This document shows positions 52,013 to 59,627 of a stretch of 64,000 bases of DNA, piece after piece. Source of the DNA: Sinorhizobium arboris LMG 14919. GTDB lineage: Bacteria; Pseudomonadota; Alphaproteobacteria; Rhizobiales; Rhizobiaceae. The stretch lies in the NCBI RefSeq assembly GCF_000427465.1, contig NZ_ATYB01000008.1, positions 248,001 through 312,000 of the forward strand, given 5' to 3'. Each line of letters starts with the position of its first letter. Within the stretch, counting starts at the first letter, position 1. The translations under genes were made by a program, and so were the position numbers. Under the pieces are notes generated by a model. It saw only the letters and a program-made list of their open reading frames with translations. It did no database searches and was not told where the DNA came from.

Positions 52013-52858
52013 ATGAAATTTCTTCGTTACGGCGAACCGGGCCAGGAAAAGCCGGGTCTTCTCGGATCCGACGGCATCATCCGCGATCTTTCCGGCCACG
52101 TGCCCGATCTCTCCGCCGACGCGCTCGACCCCAGCAAGCTTGACGAACTCGCGAAGCTCGATGTCGGGGTGCTGCCTGCCGTGTCCGGTAATCCGAGGCT
52201 TGGGCCCTGCGTCGGCGGTACCGGCAAGTTCATCTGCATCGGCCTCAACTATTCCGATCACGCCGCCGAGACGGGCGCGACCGTGCCGCCGGAGCCGATC
52301 ATCTTCATGAAGGCGACCTCCGCGATCGTCGGGCCGAACGACGATCTGGTCCTGCCGCGCGGTTCGGAAAAGACCGACTGGGAAGTGGAACTCGGCATCG
52401 TGATCGGAAAGACCGCCAAATATGTGAGCGACGCCGAGGCACTCGACTACGTCGCCGGCTATTGCACGGTCCACGATGTCTCCGAGCGCGCTTTCCAGAC
52501 GGAGCGTCACGGTCAGTGGACGAAGGGCAAGTCCTGCGACACCTTCGGACCGACCGGACCGTGGCTCGTCACCAAGGACGAGGTGGCGGACCCGCAGAAT
52601 CTCGCAATGTGGCTGAAGGTCAACGGCGAGACGATGCAGGACGGCTCGACCAAGACGATGGTCTACGGCGCCGCCTATCTCGTCTCTTATCTCTCGCAGT
52701 TCATGTCGCTGCGCCCCGGTGATATCATCTCGACCGGCACGCCGCCGGGCGTCGGCATGGGCATGAAGCCGCCGCGCTATCTGAAGGCCGGCGACGTCGT
52801 CGAACTTGGCATAGAGGGCCTCGGCAGCCAGAAGCAGCGCGTTCGCGCCGACGCCTGA
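52013..52858 (+). CDS. FAH-family hydrolase, probable 2,4-diketo-3-deoxy-L-fuconate hydrolase
   Basis: The 281-residue protein has the fumarylacetoacetate hydrolase fold: FICIGLNYSDHAAETG, then PIIFMKATSAIVGPND, the metal Glu and Asp in DWEVELGIVIG, and STGTPPGVGMGMKPP. In the non-phosphorylative pathway this family splits 2,4-diketo-3-deoxy-L-fuconate into pyruvate and L-lactate. It is 22 bases after the SDR gene, with AGGGAAAAG before its start. Rhizobial homologues are often labelled ureidoglycolate lyase, which fits this context less well. Confidence 0.87.
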   Translation: MKFLRYGEPGQEKPGLLGSDGIIRDLSGHVPDLSADALDPSKLDELAKLDVGVLPAVSGNPRLGPCVGGTGKFICIGLNYSDHAAETGATVPPEPIIFMKATSAIVGPNDDLVLPRGSEKTDWEVELGIVIGKTAKYVSDAEALDYVAGYCTVHDVSERAFQTERHGQWTKGKSCDTFGPTGPWLVTKDEVADPQNLAMWLKVNGETMQDGSTKTMVYGAAYLVSYLSQFMSLRPGDIISTGTPPGVGMGMKPPRYLKAGDVVELGIEGLGSQKQRVRADA

Positions 52859-52981
52859 GCTGATCGAACGGTTCCTTCGGTCCTATCCGACTGAAGGGCG
52901 GAAAAAGCAGTATCGAAGTGCCACAGCGATCTTCGCGCGTCCGAAAGGGCGCGCGGCGCTGCAGGTCTATTGGAGCAAAAC

Positions 52982-54259
52982 ATGACCCGCATCACCGACC
53001 TTCGCGTCTTCGACCTTCGCTTTCCGACCTCGGCGAGCCTCGACGGTTCGGATGCCATGAACCCGGATCCGGACTATTCGGCGGCTTACGTCATCCTCGA
53101 CACGGATCGACCGGGGCTGGCGGGTCACGGCCTCACCTTCACCATCGGGCGCGGCAACGACATCTGCTGCATGGCGATCGAGGCCATGCGGCATCTCGTC
53201 GTCGGTCAGGACCTTGAGGAGATCGTGAAACATCCCGGCCGCTTCTGGCGGCACCTGACGAGCGACAGCCAGTTGCGCTGGATCGGCCCCGAGAAGGGTG
53301 CGATTCATCTTGCGACCGGTGCCATCGTCAACGCCGTCTGGGATCTCCTCGCAAAGGAGGCCGGCAAGCCCGTGTGGCGTCTCGTCGCCGAGATGCCGGC
53401 GGAAGAGATCGCCGACATCGTCGACTACCGCTACTTGACGGATGTTCTCACCCGGGACGAGGCGGTCGAGATCCTGCGGCGGGCCGAGCCCGGCAAGGCT
53501 GATCGCATTGCCACGCTCGAGAAGGATGGCTACCCCTGCTACACGACTTCTGCCGGCTGGCTCGGCTATGACGACGAAAAGCTCCGGCGGCTTGCGCAGG
53601 AGGCGGTCGACGCAGGCTTCAACCACATCAAGATGAAGGTCGGGCGTGACCTCGACGACGACATCCGCCGGCTGAAGATCGCCCGCGAAGTGATCGGTCC
53701 CGACAGGTATCTGATGATCGACGCGAACCAGGTCTGGGAAGTGGGCGAGGCGATCGATTGGGTGCGAAAGCTAGCCTTCGCCAAGCCCTTCTTCATCGAG
53801 GAACCGACGAGCCCGGACGATGTTGCCGGGCACCGCAAGATCCGCGAAGCGATCGCGCCGGTCAAAGTCGCGACCGGAGAGATGTGCCAGAACCGGATCA
53901 TGTTCAAACAGTTCATCGCCGAGGGCGCGATCGACATCGTGCAGATCGATTCCTGCCGCATGGGCGGGCTGAACGAGGTGCTGGCGGTGCTCCTGATCGC
54001 CGCCAAATACGGATTGCCCGTCTGGCCGCATGCCGGCGGCGTCGGCCTCTGCGAATATGTGCAACACCTTTCCATGATCGATTACGTTGCCGTTTCCGGT
54101 ACCAAAGACGGGCGGGTGATCGAATATGTCGACCACTTGCACGAACACTTCCTGGATCCGTGCGTGATCGAGAACGCCGCTTACATGCCGCCCGAGCGGC
54201 CCGGCTTTTCGATCGAGATGAAGCCGCAATCGATCGAAGACTATACGTTTCGCGGCTGA
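52982..54259 (+). CDS. L-fuconate dehydratase
   Basis: The 425-residue enolase-superfamily enzyme carries the K-x-K motif in HIKMKVG, metal ligands in MIDANQVWE and FIEEPTSPDD, and the catalytic His in VWPHAGGVGL. The N-terminal SASLDGSDAMNPDPDYSAAY and the length are typical of L-fuconate dehydratase, which makes 2-keto-3-deoxy-L-fuconate. The ATG at 52982 follows TTGGAGCAAAAC; an in-frame TTG at 52970 is less likely. It is the last gene of the L-fucose cluster. Confidence 0.9.
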   Translation: MTRITDLRVFDLRFPTSASLDGSDAMNPDPDYSAAYVILDTDRPGLAGHGLTFTIGRGNDICCMAIEAMRHLVVGQDLEEIVKHPGRFWRHLTSDSQLRWIGPEKGAIHLATGAIVNAVWDLLAKEAGKPVWRLVAEMPAEEIADIVDYRYLTDVLTRDEAVEILRRAEPGKADRIATLEKDGYPCYTTSAGWLGYDDEKLRRLAQEAVDAGFNHIKMKVGRDLDDDIRRLKIAREVIGPDRYLMIDANQVWEVGEAIDWVRKLAFAKPFFIEEPTSPDDVAGHRKIREAIAPVKVATGEMCQNRIMFKQFIAEGAIDIVQIDSCRMGGLNEVLAVLLIAAKYGLPVWPHAGGVGLCEYVQHLSMIDYVAVSGTKDGRVIEYVDHLHEHFLDPCVIENAAYMPPERPGFSIEMKPQSIEDYTFRG

Positions 54260-54285
54260 ACACTCCATCTTTTGACGACTTACGC

Positions 54286-54545
54286 GCGGGTCCTCGGGTC
54301 AAGCCCGAGGAGGACGACGGAGGAGTCGTGGGGCCGGCAACCGGTGCGACCCAAGAGTGGCGAGAAGCGGCGTTCCGATAATGGTGCGGCTGCTCTAACC
54401 GCGCGCAATGCAGATCATCAACATTCGCCATCCTCGGGCTTGACCCGGACTTGACCCCGGGGTCCAGCCACGAGCCTCCCCGGCGCTTCGCGCAGTGCTC
54501 CTAGAGCGGGATCAGGAAGGTGTGCGCGGTTTTCTGGGCGGGAAT
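54286..54545. repeat. Intergenic palindromic repeats
   Basis: TCCTCGGG and CCCGAGGA (54291-54311) form a perfect hairpin around TCAAG. A near-complementary copy (TCCTCGGGCTTGACCCGG) lies at 54431-54448, so the two outline an inverted repeat of about 160 bases. At 54500-54545 a worn copy of another rhizobial repeat is seen (TAGAGCGGGATCAGGAAG and GTGTGCGCGGTTTTC). The gap 54260-54640 contains these repeats and the operator at 54580, with no gene. Confidence 0.6.
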
Positions 54546-54579
54546 CGAGCCGCCACCGCTTGACGCCATTCGTTCATTT

Positions 54580-54597
54580 GTGAATATATTATTCAAA
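54580..54597. promoter_or_regulatory. Candidate operator GTGAAT-N5-ATTCAAA before the TRAP operon
   Basis: TGAAT (54581-54585) and ATTCA (54591-54595) with five bases between; the central part is a perfect 15-base palindrome (TGAATA-TAT-TATTCA). Flanks G and AA are the same as in the site at 30468-30485. It ends 43 bases before the dctP start, a good position for repression. Confidence 0.55.
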
Positions 54598-54640
54598 CTT
54601 GTGAAAGTCCGGAGGCGGAGTCCGGAAAAGGGAGGACAGC

Positions 54641-55618
54641 ATGAAGACCTTGATCGCTGCGGCTGCAATGGCTGCATTGTCTCTCTGCGGCATGGCCAAC
54701 GCGCAGGAATACAGCCTGCGGTTTTCGACCTCGCAGGTGAATCCGAACGAGCCGATCATCAAAGCCATGAAAACCTATGCCGAGCGTGTTGGTGAGCGTT
54801 CCGGCGGACGCATCGCCATTACCGTCATGACGGGCGATCAGCTCGGTGCGCAAAAAAAAGTCAACGAGATGGTAATGAGCGGCGCAAGCCTGCTCAGCGC
54901 CACCGATTACGGTCAGCTCGGCCAGTTCGTTCCGGATCTCTCGATCCTCGCCGGTCCCTATGTCTATCCGGATCTGGCGGCGACGGACCGTCTCTTCGCT
55001 TCGGATTTCTACAGAGACCTTTCCGGTAAGCTGGAGGCGCGGGGCATCAAGATCATCATGCCGAACGGTCTCTTCGGCTACCGGCATATCATCGCCAACA
55101 AACCGGTCCGCTCGCCGGCGGACCTGGCCGGCGTCACCATTCGCGTGCCCTCTTCGCCGATCATGATGGCGACCTTCGGCAATTACGGCGCCAGGCCGAC
55201 GGAATTGCCGTGGGGCGACGTTTACAATGCGCTTCAGACCGGCGTCGTCGACGCGGCCGAGGGCCCATTCGGCTCGATCGCAGGGGCGAAGCTGAACGAG
55301 ACCCGCAAGGTCATTTCGAAGACCGGTCACCAGATCATGTTCACGGCCTGAGTGGCCTCCAGCCAGTTCTTCGACAGCCTGCCCGAAGACCTGCAGAAGA
55401 TCCTCCTGGAGGAAGGGGAGACCATTGCCAGGGAACTGACGCAGATGACGCTGGAAACGGACGGTGCCTATGCAAAGCAGCTCGCCGACTCCGGCGTCGA
55501 GATCGTCACCGATGTCGACGTCCCGGCGTTCATCGAGGCCTCGCGTGCCGCCTATGACAAGGTGCCGAACATCACCCCCGGCATCTACGATCAAGTGCAA
55601 AAAGCGATGGCAGAGTAA
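54641..55618 (+). pseudogene. dctP: TRAP transporter binding protein (DctP type) with an in-frame TGA
   Basis: The reading frame encodes a 325-codon DctP-type binding protein: a signal peptide, then LRFSTSQVNPNEPIIKAMKT, GDQLGAQKKVNEMV and the AGVTIRVPSSP / NALQTGVVDAAEG core. Codon 237 (55349-55351) is TGA, directly after IMFTA and before VASSQFFDSLPEDLQ. Homologues normally have Trp at this place, so a single TGG to TGA change explains it. The frame stays open after the stop for 88 codons. The truncated product would lack the C-terminal helices that close the ligand pocket. Whether it is dead, read through, or an assembly error cannot be told here. Confidence 0.8.
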
Positions 55619-55721
55619 CAGGATCGACGCGACCGCGTCTTTGCCGGCGCGGTCGCGGCGCAATGCCAACGGGTGCTGATCGAAGCGGGTTCGGTTCAGC
55701 CCCTCGGAAGTTCGAGACACC

Positions 55722-56234
55722 ATGGAAATCTCACGCTCGCCGGAGGAGACGATTCCTCTCATCAGCCTGCGCCGCGCCGATGAGGCTATTGGCGTCGCAG
55801 CGCTCCTCGTCATCGTCTTTTCGATCCTCTGGGGGGTCGTCAGCCGATATGTCTTCCCGCAGCCGGCCGCCTGGACCTATGAACTGGCGATGATGGCCTT
55901 CGCCTATCTGGTCTTCTTCGGTGCCGTCGCCGGCGTCCGCCTCGGCACGCACGCAGCAATCGACGTGCTCGTTGCGGCTCTCCCGGACAGCTGGCGGAAA
56001 GCCGTCGCCTGGTTCAACTATGTGCTGCTTGCGCTCTTCTTCATCGTCATGACCATCCTCTTTGCCTGGCAGGCCTGGACCTCCCGCAATGTGCATACGA
56101 TCGCACTCGATCTGTCGCGCAGCCTGTCCTATGCGCCTCTGGCGCTCGCTTCAGCCGGGATGTTCGTCCAGCATCTGATCGTCGAGAGACCCTGGGCCAT
56201 CCGTCCGCATCGCAATTTGGAATCGCTGATATGA
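55722..56234 (+). CDS. dctQ: TRAP transporter small permease (DctQ)
   Basis: This 170-residue protein has four membrane helices and the DctQ pattern (RADEAIGVAALLVIVFSILW, RYVFPQPAAWTYELAMMAFA and GTHAAIDVLVAALP). It pairs with the large permease encoded next, whose start overlaps its stop by four bases. It appears intact, unlike the binding protein gene before it. Confidence 0.88.
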   Translation: MEISRSPEETIPLISLRRADEAIGVAALLVIVFSILWGVVSRYVFPQPAAWTYELAMMAFAYLVFFGAVAGVRLGTHAAIDVLVAALPDSWRKAVAWFNYVLLALFFIVMTILFAWQAWTSRNVHTIALDLSRSLSYAPLALASAGMFVQHLIVERPWAIRPHRNLESLI

Positions 56235-57544
56235 CCCTGTTCCATCTGGCCGGTCCCTCGCTTCTCGTCGTCGTCCTGCTTTTGCTGTCGACGCCGATCA
56301 CCTGGGCCATGGCGATCGGAGCATTCGCCTTCTTCCTCATCAATATGGACATGATCCCGCTCGCCAATTTCGCGCAGGAAATGGCGGAGGGCAGTCAATC
56401 AGTTTCCCTGTTGGCGCTGCCCCTGTTCGTTCTTGCCGGCTGCATCATGAATGCGTCAGGCATCACCCGGCGTCTTTTGGCGCTCGCAGACGTGCTGGTC
56501 GGCCACATGACGGGCGCGCTGGCGCAGATGTGCACCGTGCTCGGCACCTTGCTCGGCGGACTGACCGCATCTGCCAATGCCGATGCGGCGATGCTCGCCA
56601 AGACGCTCGGCATCGAGATGTCGCAACGGGGCTACAGCCGCGCCTTCGCCGCGGTCATCACATCGTCGGCAGCGATCATCACGAGCCTCATTCCGCCGTC
56701 GATCGGCCTTATCGTCTATGGCTTTCTGGCGGAGACGTCCATCGGCCGGCTCTTCGCGGCGGGTGTGATGCCTGGTCTCGTGCTGGCGACGGGGCTCATG
56801 GTCACCACCTATTTCATCGCCCGCAAGCGTGGCTACGAGCCGTTGCGCAAGGAGCGCGCCACCCGCGCAGAGGGCATCCGGGCGCTGATCGACGGGCTCT
56901 GGGCGCTGTCGATCCCGGTGGTGATCTTCGCCGGTACGCGATACGGTCTCTTCACCACCACCGAAGCCGGTGCGGTGGTCGTCGTCTATGTGCTCTTCGT
57001 CGCGGTGTTCGGTTACCGCGAGTTCACCTTCCGCCAGATCCCGGAGGTTCTTGCCGAGGCCGTTCGCGATTCGGCCGTGGTGATGATCATGATCTGCGCG
57101 GCGGCAGCCCTCGGTTTCTATCTCGCCTGGGAGCAGGTGCCGCAGGCCATGTCCGGTTGGCTCGGCGAAGCCACCGACAATCCGCTCCTGATGCTGCTCC
57201 TCATCAACGTCCTGCTGATCGTCATCGGCACGGCGATCGAGGGGTCGGCGGCACTGATCATCCTTACGCCGATGCTGATCCCGATCATCGACGGTGTCGG
57301 TATCGACCGTGTGCATTTCGGCGTCGTTTTCATCACGAACCTGACCATCGCCGGCATCACGCCGCCGGTCGGGGGACTGATGTATATTTCGTCCATGGTG
57401 CTGAAGGTACCGATGATGGCCTATGCCCGCGAGGTGCTGCCTTACTTGGCGATGATGATGGTCATTCTCGTCATGCTGAGCACGTTCCCGCAGTTGTCGC
57501 TTTGGCTGCCGAACCTGGTCTATGGGACGAGCGCGGTCCAATAG
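56231..57544 (+). CDS. dctM: TRAP transporter large permease (DctM)
   Basis: The 437-residue protein is a DctM permease of about 12 membrane segments, with ALPLFVLAGCIMNASGITRR, the LGGLTASANADAAMLAKTLG reentrant region and TPPVGGLMYISSMVLKVPM near the end. It is complete. Its substrate is probably a carboxylic acid, judged by the TRAP class and the MaoC/CoA-transferase neighbours. Confidence 0.92.
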   Translation: MTLFHLAGPSLLVVVLLLLSTPITWAMAIGAFAFFLINMDMIPLANFAQEMAEGSQSVSLLALPLFVLAGCIMNASGITRRLLALADVLVGHMTGALAQMCTVLGTLLGGLTASANADAAMLAKTLGIEMSQRGYSRAFAAVITSSAAIITSLIPPSIGLIVYGFLAETSIGRLFAAGVMPGLVLATGLMVTTYFIARKRGYEPLRKERATRAEGIRALIDGLWALSIPVVIFAGTRYGLFTTTEAGAVVVVYVLFVAVFGYREFTFRQIPEVLAEAVRDSAVVMIMICAAAALGFYLAWEQVPQAMSGWLGEATDNPLLMLLLINVLLIVIGTAIEGSAALIILTPMLIPIIDGVGIDRVHFGVVFITNLTIAGITPPVGGLMYISSMVLKVPMMAYAREVLPYLAMMMVILVMLSTFPQLSLWLPNLVYGTSAVQ

Positions 57545-57631
57545 CGCGACGAAATACGATCTCTGCGCCATGGTGGCGCAGAGGTCGGAAACGGCTCCGG
57601 TAGTCCCGGCCTTCTTACGCAGGTACTGATC

Positions 57632-58183
57632 ATGGATGAGTTCACGCCCACTGTCGGAGTTTCTTCGACACGTCCCGCCGACATGCCGGAAGACCATGCC
57701 GCTTTGCCGGTCTGGAACGCCGAAAACTGGTTCTACGAGGATTGGCCCGTCGGTCAGCGCATCCGGTCGTTACGCCGGACGATCGGCGAGAGCGATAGCC
57801 ACCTCTTCAATACCCTGGTCGTCGACATCCATCCTTATGTCCAGGATCAGATGTTTGCGGAGCGGGAAGGCATTTTCGGCCGTCGCCTCGTTGCCGGCGC
57901 CTTCGTGTTCTCGGCCGGTCTCGGCCTCGTCGCGACCAACTGCGTCAATGCCTTCTCCTATGGCTACGACAGGCTGCGGTTCATAAAGCCGGTCTTCATT
58001 GGCGACACGATCTACACGATCAGGACCAACATGGAAAAAGCACCACGCTACAAAGACCTCGGGCTCGTTCGCGCCAGCTACCAGGTCTTCAAGAACGAGG
58101 GTGAACTGGTGCTCTACTGCGAGCATCTGCAAACGGTGAAATACAAGAACCCGGCGGATTTCGCCGGCAAGACCGAGAAGTAG
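57632..58183 (+). CDS. MaoC-like hot-dog dehydratase
   Basis: The 183-residue protein has the MaoC fold: [20 protein letters not shown], then [35 protein letters not shown] and [19 protein letters not shown]. The last stretch matches the MaoC protein encoded at 50798 almost word for word. The residues before it differ, lacking the [10 protein letters not shown] block. It follows the TRAP genes and precedes a CoA-transferase stub, suggesting that a CoA ester was once the pathway intermediate. Confidence 0.83.
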   Translation: MDEFTPTVGVSSTRPADMPEDHAALPVWNAENWFYEDWPVGQRIRSLRRTIGESDSHLFNTLVVDIHPYVQDQMFAEREGIFGRRLVAGAFVFSAGLGLVATNCVNAFSYGYDRLRFIKPVFIGDTIYTIRTNMEKAPRYKDLGLVRASYQVFKNEGELVLYCEHLQTVKYKNPADFAGKTEK

Positions 58184-58192
58184 AGAACAGAA

Positions 58193-58275
58193 ATCGAAGA
58201 AAACGAGCTTCCGCTTGCCGGCGTCGTCGCAATCGACATGAGCTCGTTTTGGGCAGCCTGTTGCGCCATCGTGCA
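58193..58275 (+). pseudogene. Stub of a family III CoA-transferase
   Basis: Starting ten bases after the MaoC stop, one frame reads IEENELPLAGVVAIDMSSFW before the match fades. This corresponds to the first 24 residues of the CoA-transferase at 30570 (ESELPLSGLVVVDMSQF). The remaining 360 codons are missing. No clear start codon remains. The gene was evidently deleted, leaving its 5' end. Confidence 0.65.
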
Positions 58276-58351
58276 TCCTGGCGCAGGCATTATCCTCAAT
58301 TCCGTCCGCCGACATATTCCGCCAATCGCATGTACTCATGCGAACACGGAA

Positions 58352-58386
58352 TAAAAACGTTTATATTTTCGTTGAAATCGTTTTTA
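58352..58386. promoter_or_regulatory. Paired LacI-type operator half-sites before the lacI remnant
   Basis: TAAAAACGTTTATA (58352-58365) and GAAATCGTTTTTAT (58374-58387) are two CG-centred sites whose centres (58358/59 and 58379/80) are 21 bp apart, two helical turns. LacI-family operators typically have a central CG with A/T flanks. The same pair with the same spacing is found at 62271-62305. Placed about 35 bases before the remnant regulator gene, it points to former autoregulation. Confidence 0.55.
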
Positions 58387-58419
58387 TCAGCTGATACGGC
58401 TTTCGTCGGGAGGCCGATC

Positions 58420-58777
58420 ATGGAAAACACGCAAGTGCCGCGCGCACGGCCAGGGATCAAGGCTTTGGCCGAGGCTACGGGCTATTCGATTGCGACCGAC
58501 CACGCTCGGCGTGCTTTCGGGCCTGGGCTCGCGCGGACGGCGGATCGGCGTCGATGTCGACGTGGTCGCCTATGACGACATCAATGTCAGCGCCTATTTC
58601 ACCCCGCCGATCACCACCTTCTATCAGCCCATCGAGGTTCTCGGGCGAACCCTTGGGGAGTTCCTGCTGCGGCGAATGGCGGGGGAGGATGCCCGGGCGT
58701 TGAAACAGGTTTTCAGGCCGGCGCTGATCGAAAGACAGCCCGACAATCTCGGCGGGCGGCTACCTCAAAGTGCTTGA
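58420..58777 (+). pseudogene. LacI family regulator with a large internal deletion
   Basis: From ATG 58420 the frame encodes PGIKALAEATGYSIAT, the start of a LacI helix-turn-helix, and then changes register near 58497. In the shifted frame one reads RPTTLGVLSGLGSRGRRIG, then VDVDVVAYDDINVSAYF and TFYQPIEVLGRTLGEFLLRR to the stop at 58775-58777: the C-terminal end of a LacI effector domain. About 230 residues are missing, including half of the DNA-binding motif. The gene cannot encode a working repressor. Confidence 0.75.
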
Positions 58778-58807
58778 GAAACAACTTTCACAACGGAGGA
58801 GAACAAC

Positions 58808-59554
58808 GTGAAAAAATTGATGATTGCACTCACGATAGCGGCCCTCGTCTCGGGCGGCGCCTCGGCCGCCGATCTCGGCGGGAAGCTGCTGAAGGTCGGC
58901 TCGGACACGACCTCTCCGCCGATGGAGAGCATCGATCCCGCGACCGGCCAGATCGTCGGTTTCGATATCGATGTGGTAAATGCGATCTGCGCCAAGATCA
59001 ATTGTCAGGCGGAATTCGTGACCACCGGTTGGGACGGCATTTTCGCAGCGCTCGATCAGGGCAACTTCGATCTCGTTGCCTCGGGCGTGTCGATTACCGA
59101 GGAACGCAAGAAGGCCATGGACTTCTCCGATTCCTACATCGTCAACAGCCAGGCGGTGCTGATGCGGGTCGAGGACCAGGGCGTGTCGCTGGAGGACTTC
59201 AAGTCGAAGGGCAAGAAGCTCTCCGCCCAGGCCAACACCACCGATGCACAGGTCGCGGAAGGGGTGGTCGGCAAGGAAAACGTCGTCGCCTATGACAGCT
59301 TCAGCGCCGCGATCATCGCGCTCAAGAACAAAGACGTCGACGGCGTCGTCATCAACGGGGCCAATGCTGCCGCTTACGAACGCGAGTTCGTCGGCGAACT
59401 CGTGGTCGCGATCCGGGACCTCGAATCCGATCCGCTCGGCCTCGTCTTCCGCAAGGGCGATGCCAATGTCGCTGCCTTCAACGAAGGACTGAAGATGATC
59501 CGCGACGACGGCACGCTGGGTCAGCTCGTCAACAAATACTGGGGCGTGAAGTAA
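58808..59554 (+). CDS. Polar amino acid ABC transporter binding protein (family 3)
   Basis: The 248-residue protein starts with GTG after a strong GGAGGAGAACAAC. It has a cleavable signal peptide (near ASAAD), then LKVGSDTTSPPMESID, IVGFDIDVVNAICAKI and LVASGVSITEERKKAMDFS. It should deliver an amino acid or related compound to the permease encoded 73 bases downstream. No ATPase gene is close by. Confidence 0.92.
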   Translation: MKKLMIALTIAALVSGGASAADLGGKLLKVGSDTTSPPMESIDPATGQIVGFDIDVVNAICAKINCQAEFVTTGWDGIFAALDQGNFDLVASGVSITEERKKAMDFSDSYIVNSQAVLMRVEDQGVSLEDFKSKGKKLSAQANTTDAQVAEGVVGKENVVAYDSFSAAIIALKNKDVDGVVINGANAAAYEREFVGELVVAIRDLESDPLGLVFRKGDANVAAFNEGLKMIRDDGTLGQLVNKYWGVK

Positions 59555-59627
59555 CCTCATCCGAGCACCCCGGGGAGCGGTCTGCGCTCCGGGGCCGAAG
59601 TTCTGCGCAGGATCCCCGGAGGGATGA

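Noticed and set aside
54641-55618. Reading the dctP TGA as a selenocysteine codon
   Set aside because: The position matches a Trp in homologues and no selenocysteine insertion hairpin is apparent after it. A TGG to TGA change is far simpler.
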